64,000 nt of DNA from Hahella sp. CCB-MM4 (GCF_002260525.1 NZ_MRYI01000015.1:1-64000); one strand, 5' to 3'. Shown: positions 17,856 through 29,535, counted from the first letter of the stretch. Notes: a model not told the origin generated them from the sequence alone. A program made the numbers and translations.

Positions 17856-18080
17856 CACTCACCTTCTTTTTATTTATGCGCTCGTATAACCGTGCCAGTG
17901 CCTGTGATTCGATAAAATCCCGGGCATGATACAAAAAAGGCAATTATCCATGGTCACTTAGGGGCTATATGTACGTAGTTTCCCGCTTCTTATACTTTTG
18001 TCCATGACAGCATCGCACTTAACGGCCTTTACCCATGGAACTCAATGGCCTTCACTTTTAGATAGACGCACACGCGAACC

Positions 18081-18134
18081 TGCCCGCCAAAGATATGACC
18101 TGACAAACATAAGACTTGCCCGCCAAACATAAGA
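18081..18134. repeat. Interleaved direct repeats
   Basis: TGCCCGCCAAA occurs at 18081-18091 and 18117-18127, and CAAACATAAGA at 18104-18114 and 18124-18134, so the second copies are fused into one longer element. The arrangement looks like a shuffled duplication rather than a binding-site array. Confidence 0.7.
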
Positions 18135-18286
18135 ATAGTTCAGCTCCTGGAAATTTCAGGTAGTGACAGCATATGACGAATAATTAATGGCGATAGGCCC
18201 GTTGCACCTGCATAATCGCCACACTTTCATGTAAAAACACGTATTAAAACGACAGAGTTCTGAACCGGGGGTTGATTAGAATCGCG

Positions 18287-18316
18287 TGACCTTTCCTTTT
18301 AAGCAGTCAAAGGTCA
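18287..18316. promoter_or_regulatory. Perfect inverted repeat upstream of moxR
   Basis: TGACCTTT and AAAGGTCA form an exact 8-bp inverted repeat separated by 14 bases, ending 52 bp before the moxR start codon. The half-site spacing (centre to centre about two helical turns) suits a dimeric regulator; a hairpin in the 5' leader is the alternative. It does not match the FNR, LexA or Fur consensus. Confidence 0.4.
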
Positions 18317-18368
18317 AACCGCGCCATAGTGATGGTGACTTCCTGGTCAGTTACAAAACGGAATCAAC

Positions 18369-19328
18369 ATGTCACTGCAGAACACGTTTTTAGAGTTAAA
18401 AGAACATCTGAGCCACCGAATCATCGGTCAGTCCCACCTACTCGACCGTCTGCTCATTGCCCTGCTTGCTGACGGCCATCTTTTGGTGGAAGGGGCTCCC
18501 GGCCTCGCCAAGACCAAAGCCATTAAAGAACTTTCACAAACTCTGGAAGGTAACTTTCAGCGAATCCAGTTCACTCCGGACCTGTTACCGGCGGATCTCA
18601 CCGGGTCGGATATTTACCGTCCAGAAACCGGTGTTTTCGAGTTCAAGCAAGGCCCCATCTTTCATAACCTGGTCCTGGCAGATGAGATCAACCGTGCCCC
18701 GGCGAAAGTGCAAAGCGCGTTGCTGGAAGCCATGGCGGAACGCCAGGTTACAGTGAGTGGTCGCAGCTACGCACTGGGCGGGTTATTCATGGTCATGGCA
18801 ACTCAGAATCCGATTGAGCAGGAAGGTACCTACCCGTTACCGGAAGCTCAGCTCGACCGTTTCCTGCTCCACATCAATATCAGCTATCCGGACGCTGAGT
18901 CGGAATTGGCCATTCTCCGGCTGGCCAGACAGGAAGCCACCGAGCAACCATCTCACGTCGCCAAGGCGCTTTCTCAACAGGATATTTTCAGCGCCAGGAA
19001 AGAAGTGCTCGACGTCTATATGTCCGAGCCGGTTGAACAGTACATTGTTCAACTGATTATGGCGACACGGAACCCCGGTGCTTTTGACGACCAGCTGGCC
19101 CAATGGCTTGAATTTGGCGGCAGCCCAAGGGCAACCATCGCCCTCGACCGATGTGCTCGGGCACATGCGTGGCTGATTGGCAAGGACTTCGTCGCACCAG
19201 AGGATGTTCAGGCAGTGATCCATGATGTCCTCCGTCACAGGCTGATCACCAGTTTCCGGGCTGAAGCAGAAGGCATTTCAACCGACCAGGTTATCGACCG
19301 AATTATATCGCTGGTCCCTGTCCCCTAA
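18369..19328 (+). CDS. MoxR-family AAA+ ATPase
   Basis: The 319-aa AAA+ ATPase heads the Bat operon. Walker A is EGAPGLAKTKA (the usual second Gly is Ala, as is normal for this subfamily), Walker B is LVLADEINRAP, and the MoxR signature ATQNPIEQEGTYPLPEAQLD follows, with the C-terminal lid at about 200-319. MoxR proteins act as chaperone-like ATPases on VWA-domain partners, which are encoded further along the same operon. The start at 18369 has GGA about 6 bases upstream. Confidence 0.93.
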   Translation: MSLQNTFLELKEHLSHRIIGQSHLLDRLLIALLADGHLLVEGAPGLAKTKAIKELSQTLEGNFQRIQFTPDLLPADLTGSDIYRPETGVFEFKQGPIFHNLVLADEINRAPAKVQSALLEAMAERQVTVSGRSYALGGLFMVMATQNPIEQEGTYPLPEAQLDRFLLHINISYPDAESELAILRLARQEATEQPSHVAKALSQQDIFSARKEVLDVYMSEPVEQYIVQLIMATRNPGAFDDQLAQWLEFGGSPRATIALDRCARAHAWLIGKDFVAPEDVQAVIHDVLRHRLITSFRAEAEGISTDQVIDRIISLVPVP

Positions 19329-19411
19329 CGGACTCAACCGGACGGCTTTTAGCTTTGCCCCCGGGAGGGCATACAAACGATTGATAATAACTTCTGGTTA
19401 ATTGATACGAC

Positions 19412-20380
19412 ATGCGGCCACATCGCGTTTATACAGCACTGGAGGAACTTCTCAGCTTGCGGATTTCCGCCGCCAAACTGAGTCTGCGCTTCGATCCTAG
19501 AAAACTTCAGCAACTTGCCGGCACTCACCTGTCCCGGTTTCGCGGCAGGGGTATCGACTTTTCCGAACACCGACAGTACCAGCCCGGCGATGATCCCCGC
19601 TCCATCGATTGGCGGGTCACCGCCAGAAGAGGCCGGGTTCACACCAAAGTTTTTCACGAAGAAGTCGAGCGTCCCGTACTCATCCTTGTCGACCAGTCCA
19701 TCAACCTGTTTTTCGGCAGTGACAAGGCCTTCAAATCCGTTACCGCCGCCGATATTGCTTCACTATTGGCCTGGGCCGGACTGAATAAAGGTGACCGTAT
19801 AGGCGGGTTGGTATTCTCAGACCTTGGCCACCAGGTCATCAAACCCTCCCGCCACCCAAAGCAGGCGTTACGACTTCTGGAATGTGTCCACGAATTCAAC
19901 AACCAGTTAAGGCTTCCGTTACCAAGCCCCTCCAGTTTCAGCCTGAATGATGCTCTGGTTGAACTGCGACGGGTTGCACGCCCGGGCAGCCAGTGCTATT
20001 TGATCTCGGATTGGCGCCAGTATGACAGCACAACAGAAAAACTGCTTTTTGAGCTGAAACGACATTGCCAGATGCTGGCATTTCAAGTCTATGATCCTCT
20101 GGAAACTTCTTTTCCGCCGGGTTCATTCCGACTGACGGACGGGGTGAATGAATTGGAGATCAACACCGACGATAAAATGCTGGAGCAACGTTTTGAGCAG
20201 CAATACCAAGCTTGGCAGCAACGCGTCATTGACCAGTTTGCAGGCCTGGGCATGGGATGTGCCAGAATTTCGACCCAGGAAGATCCGTTCCAGGCATTGC
20301 TGCTTCTGCAGCAAAACGGCAGAATCAAAAGTCCACTTTCAGGAGTTGCACCGGAAGCTGTGCCAGGAGTTGCACGATGA
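19412..20380 (+). CDS. DUF58 protein of the Bat operon
   Basis: The 322-aa soluble protein carries the DUF58 core: GRGIDFSEHRQYQPGDDPRSIDWRVT-type sequence at about 47-72 and a VWA-like fold after it (PVLILVDQSINLFFG). The DxSxN-type MIDAS remnant suggests metal-dependent binding to the MoxR ATPase or to the VWA proteins downstream. No membrane segment is visible. The stop overlaps the next start (ATGA). Confidence 0.9.
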   Translation: MRPHRVYTALEELLSLRISAAKLSLRFDPRKLQQLAGTHLSRFRGRGIDFSEHRQYQPGDDPRSIDWRVTARRGRVHTKVFHEEVERPVLILVDQSINLFFGSDKAFKSVTAADIASLLAWAGLNKGDRIGGLVFSDLGHQVIKPSRHPKQALRLLECVHEFNNQLRLPLPSPSSFSLNDALVELRRVARPGSQCYLISDWRQYDSTTEKLLFELKRHCQMLAFQVYDPLETSFPPGSFRLTDGVNELEINTDDKMLEQRFEQQYQAWQQRVIDQFAGLGMGCARISTQEDPFQALLLLQQNGRIKSPLSGVAPEAVPGVAR

Positions 20381-20847
20381 GCTTAGTGCAACAATTGCAG
20401 CTAAATGATGTCATTGAACCAACGCCCGTTGCCAACTGGCCTGTGGCCCCAGGCTGGTGGATAGTATATGGGCTGGCCATCCTGTTGGTCGTGCTGGGGA
20501 TACTCTGGCTCATCAAATTGAGCAAACAACGGGCAAACCAGAAGCGGACTCTGGCGGCACTACAGCAATGCTGGGAACAGCATCATGCGACGTCTGACTT
20601 CACCGGATTCCGCCAGACAGCCAATCTGGTCCTCAAACGGCATTGCCTGCAATTGGGCCATAGAGACATCGCTGCCATGCCGGCAACATCCTGGCAGTCT
20701 TTTCTACAGAAAAAGCTACCTGAAAAATACCATACGGATATTGCCGATTTCTGCGGCTCCCTCTACCGTCCGCAGATCACCACAGAATCTGAAGCCCATG
20801 AATGTCGCACACGGGTGCAGCAGTGGATCAGGAGGTTGAAATGCTGA
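20377..20847 (+). CDS. DUF4381 membrane protein of the Bat operon
   Basis: The 156-aa protein has one membrane helix (about residues 28-45, GLAILLVVLGILWLI) preceded by the DUF4381 signature PTPVANWPVAPGWW. A soluble C-terminal part follows. The start is fixed by the ATGA overlap with the DUF58 stop, and its own stop overlaps the next start. It is the usual single-span member between DUF58 and the first VWA protein in proteobacterial bat operons. Confidence 0.88.
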   Translation: MSLVQQLQLNDVIEPTPVANWPVAPGWWIVYGLAILLVVLGILWLIKLSKQRANQKRTLAALQQCWEQHHATSDFTGFRQTANLVLKRHCLQLGHRDIAAMPATSWQSFLQKKLPEKYHTDIADFCGSLYRPQITTESEAHECRTRVQQWIRRLKC

Positions 20848-21917
20848 CATTCGCCTGGCCCTGGCTGCTCATTCTTCTTCCTCTTCCCTGGCTGCTGCGC
20901 AAACGCTCAAAGCCAGAGGTAACTTCCTCCACCGCGGTAAAAGTGCCGTTTTATAAGCAGGCAGAGTCCGCTTTAGCCGGATATGGTGCCCAGCGCACTT
21001 CCAGGCCCGGCCGATCCCTCTGGAGTAAACTTTTGTTGCTGCTTGCCTGGGTATTTCTGATCGCAGCCTGCACCCGCCCCCAATGGCTGGGAGACCCCAT
21101 CCCGGTGAAAACCGAGGCCCGGGATCTGATGCTGGCAGTGGATATTTCCCCCAGTATGCAGGAAACCGATCTACTGCTGAAAGGCTATCAGGCGACACGT
21201 CTGGAAGTGGTGAAATCGGTCGTCACTGAATTTATCAAGCAGCGTCAGGGAGACCGCATGGGACTGATTCTTTTTGGCGCTCAGCCTTATATCCAGGTCC
21301 CCCTCACCTTTGACCTGACCACGGTCTCGCAACTCCTGGATGAAGCCGCTCTGGGTATTGCCGGTAACGCCACCGCGATTGGCGATTCCATCGGCCTGGC
21401 CATCAAAAGGCTCCGTGAGCGGCCCGCGGATTCGCGGGTTTTGATTCTGCTGACCGACGGAGCCAACACCGGCGGTGAAGTCAGCCCGGAACAGGCAGCA
21501 ACTCTGGCGGCAGAAGCAGGAGTCAAGATTTACACCATCGGCGTCGGCGCTGATGAGGTGCTTCGTCGAGGACTATTTGGATATCACAAGGAAAATCCCT
21601 CATCTGACCTGGATGAGAAGTTGCTGCAAAAAATCGCCAGTGATACCGGCGGCCAGTATTTTCGAGCCCGTAACACGAGTGAGCTTGAGCTGATTTATGA
21701 GTCGATTAATCAACTGGAACCCATTGAGCAGGACCAGAGAGTGTATCGCCCCACCACTGAGTACTATGCCGTTCCCCTCGCCATTGCCCTTATCCTGCTA
21801 TTGGTGTTCTGGGCATTCGGCTGGATTTCGGCACGACTTCAAAATGCGGGACAACCAGGCTTTGCCCGTCAAGGCATTGATACGCAATATGATGTGCATC
21901 AACAGGGGGGAGAGTAA
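20841..21917 (+). CDS. batA: BatA-like VWA-domain membrane protein
   Basis: The 358-aa protein begins with a membrane helix, has a second one around 60-80 (LLLLLAWVFLIAAC), a VWA domain at about 95-290 and a C-terminal helix (VPLAIALILLLVFWAFG). The MIDAS motif is intact: DISPS in MLAVDISPSMQ, then a conserved Thr region and LTDGANTGG. ATG at 20841 lies 5 bases after GGAGG. The VWA domain should face the periplasm or cytosol as a metal-dependent interaction module for its BatB partner. Confidence 0.9.
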   Translation: MLTFAWPWLLILLPLPWLLRKRSKPEVTSSTAVKVPFYKQAESALAGYGAQRTSRPGRSLWSKLLLLLAWVFLIAACTRPQWLGDPIPVKTEARDLMLAVDISPSMQETDLLLKGYQATRLEVVKSVVTEFIKQRQGDRMGLILFGAQPYIQVPLTFDLTTVSQLLDEAALGIAGNATAIGDSIGLAIKRLRERPADSRVLILLTDGANTGGEVSPEQAATLAAEAGVKIYTIGVGADEVLRRGLFGYHKENPSSDLDEKLLQKIASDTGGQYFRARNTSELELIYESINQLEPIEQDQRVYRPTTEYYAVPLAIALILLLVFWAFGWISARLQNAGQPGFARQGIDTQYDVHQQGGE

Positions 21918-21919
21918 CG

Positions 21920-23817
<1,898 letters not shown>

Positions 23818-23824
<7 letters not shown>

Positions 23825-25599
23825 TGGGTAAGTTACATATGACAGGCAGCAACAAGACCTTTCTACAGCAAATCCTGGCCCTGTTCATGCTGATCGGGAT
23901 GTCGGGTATTGCACTGGCCGACCTCAAGGCGGAGGTTGATAGAACAGAGATCCGTGAAAACGAATCCCTGCAACTGACGGTCACCAGCACTCTGGAAGTA
24001 TCCTCCACCCTGGACCTGTTCAGCTTGAATAGTCTGTCGATTCCCCAGCCGGACATCAGTGCCGTTGAAGATGATTTTGAGATCCTCGACAGACGCCAGA
24101 GTTATCGCGTACAGATTGAAAACAACCAGAACAATTCGGTCATCACCTGGGACTACACCCTACTTCCCAAACACAGTGGTGAAGTCGTCATTCCAGCCAT
24201 CGAGTATGAGGGGAACAAGTCCACCCCGATCCCCATCAAGGTGGTGGCCGCCTCCCAGAATATTCCGAACCAGCAAAAAGACGTGTTCCTGGAATCGGAA
24301 ATTGACCGCTCTGAAGCCTATGTACAGCAGCAGGTCATCTATAAGGTTCGACTGTATTACAGCCAGGACCTGATACGGGGTGAACTGGAGCACCCGGATC
24401 ATCCGGATGCCCTGTTCAAGCAGATAGGTAAACAAAAAGAGTATTCCCGCTACGTGGGCTCCCGTCGCTTCAATGTGATTGAACGGCAATATGTGCTGTT
24501 CCCACAAAAAGCCGGAGAACTCGAAATTCCCCCGTTGCAGTTTACCGGCACTCTGCTGGAGCGACGCATCGGCCGCCGTATCTATTCCAAGGAATCCGCA
24601 CCGGCAGTCAAGATTCAGGTCAAAGCGCCGCCAGCTTCCTTTTCCGGTAAAACCTGGCTTCCTGCACAAAGCCTGAATATTCGGGATGTATGGAGCGACC
24701 CCGGCAGGGAAATGAATACCGGGGATTCATTGACCCGGACCATCTCACTTCAGGCATTGGGATTGGAGGGCGTACAGCTGCCTCCTCTGACCTCCCCCGA
24801 TCTGGACGGCCTGAAAGTCTATCCTGAGCCAGACACCATCGATTCGGATGAACATGCCGCCGGAGTCACCGGGAAAAGAGAAGAAACCCAGGCAGTCGTC
24901 GCACTGCGCCCTGGCGTCTACACTCTGCCTGAAGTCAGAATTCCCTGGTGGGATGTGGTCAATGATGAAGAGCGGGTTGCGATCCTGCCCAGCCGCACCA
25001 TCACTGTAAGCGGCGCGCCTACTCAAAATACAACGGCGGCACAAACAACGCCTCCACAAACACCGGTAGCAACTCCGGGCACATCGGCAAGCAGCCCAGC
25101 CCCCTCCGCTACCTCCGGTGTAACAAGGCCGATTGTCGAGGACGATGTGTCCCCGTTCTGGCAAATACTGTCAGCCGTGTTTTTCCTTCTATGGATACTG
25201 ACATTGTGGGCATGGTGGAAAAAGCCTGGCATGTCGATTAAGGAAAAAGAACCAGCCGTAGAGAGACCAAAGCAGGCTACCACCTTGCAGCAGTTGGAAA
25301 GATTTGCCGCCATTGGCGATCCCCGTTTCGTAGAAGCTTTCCTCCAATGGCTGCAACAACAGAAAGCCTCCGGAAAGCTTTCAGGAAAAGAATGCGATGC
25401 TCTTAACACTGACATTCGTGATCTCCTGAACCAGATCCAGCGCCTGCACTACGGCCAGAATACCGGTGCAGAATCCCACTCAGACAATACCAAAATCACC
25501 GAGCTGGCGAGCCAGATTCTTACTCACGCCAAAACCGTTCTGGCTCAGTCAGAAGAGAGAAATTCCAACCAACTTCAACCTCTGTACCCTGCCGGTTGA
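23818..25599 (+). CDS. batD: BatD-like exported protein
   Basis: The 593-aa protein has a signal peptide (cleavage near ALA-DL), beta-rich BatD domains (LKAEVDRTEIRENESLQLTV, SAVEDDFEILDRRQSYRVQI, VTWDYTLLPKHSGEVVIPAI-like sequence), a Thr/Pro/Ser-rich linker at about 400-440, one membrane helix near 450-465 and a cytosolic C-terminus. It is last in the operon and probably anchors the Bat complex in the periplasm. Start choice is uncertain: ATG 23818 overlaps the previous stop, while ATG 23839 gives a shorter signal peptide. Confidence 0.88.
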
Positions 25600-25601
25600 G
25601 T

Positions 25602-25635
25602 AAATGTCTCCAGGTTCAAACCTGGAGACATTTTT
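25602..25635 (+). terminator. Bat operon terminator
   Basis: A perfect 15-bp inverted repeat (AAATGTCTCCAGGTT with its complement) around a two-base loop begins 3 bases after the batD stop and ends in a T tract. It marks the end of the six-gene operon. Confidence 0.93.
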
Positions 25636-25834
25636 CGTACTAATACTGATCGTAAAATCACCAAAAGGATAACTGCGTATTCCTTTTGGATGAGAATCCC
25701 ACTAGCCTGAAGCCTGTTCTGACTGGTTTGGATGCCTGTTTTTTCAGCGACATTTCGCCTGACAAGATAACGTTCATTGAGATGGCGTTATCTGGATGAC
25801 TGTCGATCCAATATAAGGTCATGAGGGGTGTAGC

Positions 25835-26713
25835 ATGAGTTACCCTGAACCCACAACCCAGCGCTTTAATACCACATCTACCCGCAGTATGAGTCCGTTT
25901 TTCAGAAAGCCGATTTTTGCAACGCTTGCTTTCCTTTTTTGCCTGTCTCCCCACATCCATGCAGATGCCATCAGTATCTATACCGAAGAGTTCCCGCCGT
26001 TTAACTACGCGAGTCAACAAAGTATTGATGGTGTTTCCACCCGGATTATCCGGGAAGTCATGGACCGGACCGGGCTGGCATATTCGCTTCAGCTGTTTCC
26101 CTGGGCCAGAAGCTACCGTGCCACACTGGAGCAACAGAATACGTTCATATACTCCATCAGCCGTTTGAAGCAGCGGGAAGGGCTGTTCAAATGGGTCGGG
26201 AAGATCGTCCCGGTGGGGTACAGCGTGTTTACGCTGCAAAGTAACCATGACATTAAAGTGGACTCTCTGGAGGACATGAAGAAATACCGGATTGGGACCA
26301 CCATCAACGATGCCCGGGAAGACTATCTGCTCAGCAGGGGATTTGATGTCCGCCATTTCGACCGCTTAAGCGGAGAAGATGCCAATCTGAAGAATTACCT
26401 CAAACTTAAAGCCGGCCGAATTGATCTGTGGCCAATGCCGGACGCTGTCGCGTATTACATTGCCCGTTCTCAGGAAGATAACCCCAAAGCCGTTTTACGC
26501 CGTGTCTACACGCTGTCCGAACTTTCTACCGGGTATTACCTGGCCAGCAACGTCAATACGCCCGACCAGGTACTTGAGAGTGTCCGAAACAGCCTCAAAC
26601 AATTCAAAACCACCAGGGAATATATCAATATCCTGAAGAACTGGGGGCTGGAAGAGCTGTACGAAGAATGCATAGATCGTTACAGCTCGATCCAGACGAC
26701 AGAGGAGTGCTGA
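25835..26713 (+). CDS. Periplasmic solute-binding-like protein
   Basis: The 292-aa protein is an SBP_bac_3-type protein: signal peptide, then ISIYTEEFPPFNYASQ, GVSTRIIREVMDRTGLAYSL and FPWARSYRATLEQ, a pattern common in orphan binding proteins of marine gammaproteobacteria. ATG 25835 has GAGGGG 6 bases upstream but gives a long N-region; ATG 25889 gives a shorter signal peptide but no ribosome site. No transporter genes adjoin. The C-terminus ends TTEEC, a cysteine in an unusual place. Confidence 0.8.
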   Translation: MSYPEPTTQRFNTTSTRSMSPFFRKPIFATLAFLFCLSPHIHADAISIYTEEFPPFNYASQQSIDGVSTRIIREVMDRTGLAYSLQLFPWARSYRATLEQQNTFIYSISRLKQREGLFKWVGKIVPVGYSVFTLQSNHDIKVDSLEDMKKYRIGTTINDAREDYLLSRGFDVRHFDRLSGEDANLKNYLKLKAGRIDLWPMPDAVAYYIARSQEDNPKAVLRRVYTLSELSTGYYLASNVNTPDQVLESVRNSLKQFKTTREYINILKNWGLEELYEECIDRYSSIQTTEEC

Positions 26714-26731
26714 AGAGTGTTGGAGTGTTAG

Positions 26732-26757
26732 AGAGAGGCGACTAGTTCGCCTTCTCT
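26732..26757. terminator. Weak hairpin between convergent genes
   Basis: AGAGAGGCGA and TCGCCTTCTCT can pair with one bulged base. The hairpin lies between the plus-strand binding-protein gene and the minus-strand bioA. A 70-bp pyrimidine-rich tract follows on the plus strand, so it may terminate plus-strand transcription. Confidence 0.35.
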
Positions 26758-26821
26758 ACCTTCCTATCCTTTTTGCCCTTATCCTCCCTCTTAACCTTCG
26801 TAACCTTTACCTTTCTACCCT

Positions 26822-28108
26822 CTAACCCAATGACCAGATAACGTCGAGTGTTTTCCGGCAGAGAAATGCCAGGTCTTCATCTGACATGACATAGGGGGGC
26901 ATCGTGTATATCAGGCGGCCAAACGGACGCAGCCAGATCCCCTCCTCTACAAGCTTGGGCTGAATAACCGTCATATCAACCGGCTCTTCCATTTCAATGA
27001 CTCCAATGGCCCCCATGATTCGGACATCTTTGACGCCAGGAATCTGTTTGGCATCAGTCCAGTGTGCCTTCAGTCCCGCTTCGATTCGCTGAATATCCGC
27101 CTGCCAGTCCCGTTCAAGGAGCATCTCGATGCTTTCGTTGGCGACCGCACAGGCCAGAGGATTCCCCATGTAGGTCGGGCCATGCATGAACACGCCCGCT
27201 TCACCACGGCATATACCGTCAGCGACCTTGTCCGTACAAAGGGTGGCCGCCAGGGTCATATAGCCGGCTGTCAGAGATTTTCCGAGGGTCATGATATCCG
27301 GACTTATCCCGGCATGATCACAGCCGAACATCATCCCGGTCCGGCCAAATCCGGTGGCAATTTCATCGGTAATCAGCAACACCTCAAATTCATCGCAGAG
27401 CTGGCGAACAACCTTCAGATATTCGGGTGAATACATCCGCATTCCCCCTGCCCCTTGCACGATGGGTTCAACAATCATCGCAGCCAGTTCGTGATGGTGC
27501 TGCTCAAACAGCCGACGTAACTCCTGAACGTCCTCGTCTGCGAGTGGCCGTTCGTATCCCATCGGTGGCGCAGGGGCAAACAGATTCTGAGGTAACACAG
27601 CACTGAACAGGTGATGCATCCCGTTCACGGGATCACAGACCGACATCGCACCGAAAGTGTCACCATGGTATCCATTCCGTAATGACAGCAAACGGTACTT
27701 TTCAGGCCGCTGCTGCGAGTTCCAATACTGAATGGCCATTTTGATGGCCACTTCAACAGACACCGATCCCGAATCAGCCAGGAACACTTTTGTCAGAGCC
27801 GAAGGGGTAAGGTCTACCAGATGCTGCACCAGCTTTGCCGCAGGCTCGTGGGTCAGACCTCCAAACATCACGTGGGACATCTGTTCGATCTGACGGGTGA
27901 TTGCCTGATTGATTCGGGGATGGTTGTATCCGTGAATCACGCACCACCAGGAGGCCATTCCGTCGATCAATTCCCGATCATCCATTAACCGTATCCGTAC
28001 GCCTTCCGCACTTTTTACCGGAAACAATGGGGGCGGATTAATCAATGAAGAATAGGGATGCCAACAGTGCTTTTGATCGATACTGATAATCTCTTCTTGG
28101 GTAAGCAT
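26822..28108 (-). CDS. bioA: Adenosylmethionine-8-amino-7-oxononanoate aminotransferase
   Basis: The 428-aa class III PLP aminotransferase makes 7,8-diaminopelargonate for biotin, using S-adenosylmethionine as amino donor. Family landmarks are HCWHPYSSL at the N-terminus, GMASWWCVIHGYNHP, LLSLRNGYHGDTFGAMSVCD, the PLP-site LLITDEIATGFGRTG, the lysine in TLGKSLTAGYM and GPTYMGNPLACAVA. The length matches BioA. It stands alone here, away from bioBFCD, and no BirA operator is visible upstream. Confidence 0.96.
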   Translation of the reverse strand: MLTQEEIISIDQKHCWHPYSSLINPPPLFPVKSAEGVRIRLMDDRELIDGMASWWCVIHGYNHPRINQAITRQIEQMSHVMFGGLTHEPAAKLVQHLVDLTPSALTKVFLADSGSVSVEVAIKMAIQYWNSQQRPEKYRLLSLRNGYHGDTFGAMSVCDPVNGMHHLFSAVLPQNLFAPAPPMGYERPLADEDVQELRRLFEQHHHELAAMIVEPIVQGAGGMRMYSPEYLKVVRQLCDEFEVLLITDEIATGFGRTGMMFGCDHAGISPDIMTLGKSLTAGYMTLAATLCTDKVADGICRGEAGVFMHGPTYMGNPLACAVANESIEMLLERDWQADIQRIEAGLKAHWTDAKQIPGVKDVRIMGAIGVIEMEEPVDMTVIQPKLVEEGIWLRPFGRLIYTMPPYVMSDEDLAFLCRKTLDVIWSLG

Positions 28109-28170
28109 GAATATCCTGTTTATCGGGAACTTTATTCAACGAACGACTATTAAACCTTTTCTGCGGACAT

Positions 28171-28203
28171 AAAAAAACCGAACCCAACGGGTTCGGCTTT
28201 TTC
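28171..28203 (-). terminator. Rho-independent terminator after the DUF2788 gene
   Basis: On the minus strand CCGAACCC-GTT-GGGTTCGG is followed by seven T. It lies 17 bp past the DUF2788 stop and separates that gene from bioA. Confidence 0.9.
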
Positions 28204-28219
28204 GCAGCAACCGTGCCGC

Positions 28220-28420
28220 CTAGACGTTCAGTACTTCCACCAGAACGGTCTTGATAACAAATCCCAGGGCTCCCATGCCCAGCGCACCAAAGAGAACCAT
28301 GGTGCCAAACTTACCTGCTTTAGACTTTTTAGCCAGATCGAACACGATGAAGCCCATGAAACAGATCAATGCTGTAATCAGGACAACCAGGCTGATATTT
28401 TCAAATTGCTCAACGCTCAT
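28220..28420 (-). CDS. DUF2788 small membrane protein
   Basis: The 66-aa protein has two membrane helices (about 10-28 and 42-62) around the conserved DLAKKSKAGKFGT loop, matching DUF2788. The start at 28420 is preferred over an upstream one because AGGAGAG lies 4-5 bases before it. The function is unknown; no partner gene adjoins, and its own terminator follows. Confidence 0.85.
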   Translation of the reverse strand: MSVEQFENISLVVLITALICFMGFIVFDLAKKSKAGKFGTMVLFGALGMGALGFVIKTVLVEVLNV

Positions 28421-28734
28421 TAATCTCTCCTCCCAGAAATCGGGAGCCATTATACGGGTGCAGGTTAATAAGTAAACAGTATCTTATGTTGTTTTAATAT
28501 ACGAAATCGCTATATCGAGATGTCAATAAAACCCGGCCCTGCTGTCACGCGCCAATGTGTCCCGACTCACAAAAGCAACATTGTATTCAGGTATTGATAC
28601 CAGTCAGTTAAACAACCAGCTCATCATGTTATACACTTATGCGCGATCAGCAGATATCCAACCCGGAGCTGGCTATCGCCGTATGCACGAGTTTCGCCCC
28701 TGTTTGCCTGTGAAGGCATGAAAGATTGATCTTC
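28421..28734. other. Divergent intergenic region
   Basis: This region lies between the minus-strand DUF2788 gene and a plus-strand binding-protein gene. It is AT-rich near 28470-28530. No repeat, hairpin or small frame with a ribosome site stands out. Confidence 0.45.
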
Positions 28735-29535
28735 ATGGGGCGAGTAACCATTACAAACAACAATTACACCAACAGAATGCTGTTTTTCCGATATTTATTG
28801 ACGGGAGTATGGCTGTCATTGGCTTCCGGCCTGACATTGTCCTCTGAACCCATTGCCAGTTTTTCCACCGCCGAGGTTCCTCCGTGGGGTTATGAAGGCC
28901 CTTACGGTCAACCAGCCGGACTTTTATCTGTTCTCGCCGAGCGTCTGGGGGCGATTGCTGGTATCAGGATCACCAACGACCTTCGCCCCTATCCCAGAAC
29001 CATTGATGAAATCCGGTCCGGAAAGGTCGACTTTGCCATCATGTTTGCCGGACCCAGCTCAGAGAGCATTGGGATTCCATTAGGGGTCGTCACTGACATG
29101 GACATCATACTCACCGGCATGAACAATCATGTGCCGATTGAAAGTCTGAATGATATGGCCGGAGAGTTTGTGGGGTATATCAGGGGTTCGCTTTACGGCA
29201 AGGTGTTCGAAAGCAATTCCGAGATTCAGAAAATTCCGGTGCAGGATATGGAACAGGGGTTGCGGATGCTGGCTGCGAACCGGGTTGCCGGGATGGTGGG
29301 GACGGATCAGGCCTTATATCACGGTCTTAAAAATGAGCAGATTGATCCGCTAAAAGTGCGTCCTTTACTCATTTTGGGGTCAGCCCAGGCAGTGCTCTAT
29401 TTCTCACGGGCTTCGAACCACAAGGACTTCATCAAACCCTTCCAGGACGCCCTGCAAACCATGCGGGAATCCGGCGAATTACAGGATTTGTTTGCACTGC
29501 CCGGTAAGCCCGCCGAGCATTTTGTTATTCACTAG
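28735..29535 (+). CDS. Periplasmic solute-binding-like protein
   Basis: The 266-aa protein is again SBP_bac_3-like: after a signal peptide (mature start near SSEPI) come ASFSTAEVPPWGYEG, GLLSVLAERLGAIAGI, FAIMFAGPSSESIGIPLG and NRVAGMVGTDQALY. It is one of three orphan proteins of this type in the window and the most divergent. The start is uncertain: TTG 28726, ATG 28735 or ATG 28777 (the last gives the tightest signal peptide). The ligand is unknown. Confidence 0.75.
   Translation: MGRVTITNNNYTNRMLFFRYLLTGVWLSLASGLTLSSEPIASFSTAEVPPWGYEGPYGQPAGLLSVLAERLGAIAGIRITNDLRPYPRTIDEIRSGKVDFAIMFAGPSSESIGIPLGVVTDMDIILTGMNNHVPIESLNDMAGEFVGYIRGSLYGKVFESNSEIQKIPVQDMEQGLRMLAANRVAGMVGTDQALYHGLKNEQIDPLKVRPLLILGSAQAVLYFSRASNHKDFIKPFQDALQTMRESGELQDLFALPGKPAEHFVIH

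Larger units (their letters stand above)
17856..18368. other. Divergent gdhB/moxR intergenic region
   Basis: This 513-bp region contains the promoters of gdhB and of the moxR operon. It holds interleaved direct repeats (18081-18134) and a perfect inverted repeat close to moxR (18287-18316), each listed separately. No small gene with a ribosome site was seen. Confidence 0.5.

Noticed and set aside
17856-17945. Sigma54 promoter before gdhB
   Set aside because: TGGCACGGTTATACGA has the -24 element, but the dinucleotide at the correct -12 distance is CG instead of GC.
28109-28170. BirA operator upstream of bioA
   Set aside because: GGTTTA and TAAAC occur, but their spacing is far larger than the 15-16 bases of known BirA sites.
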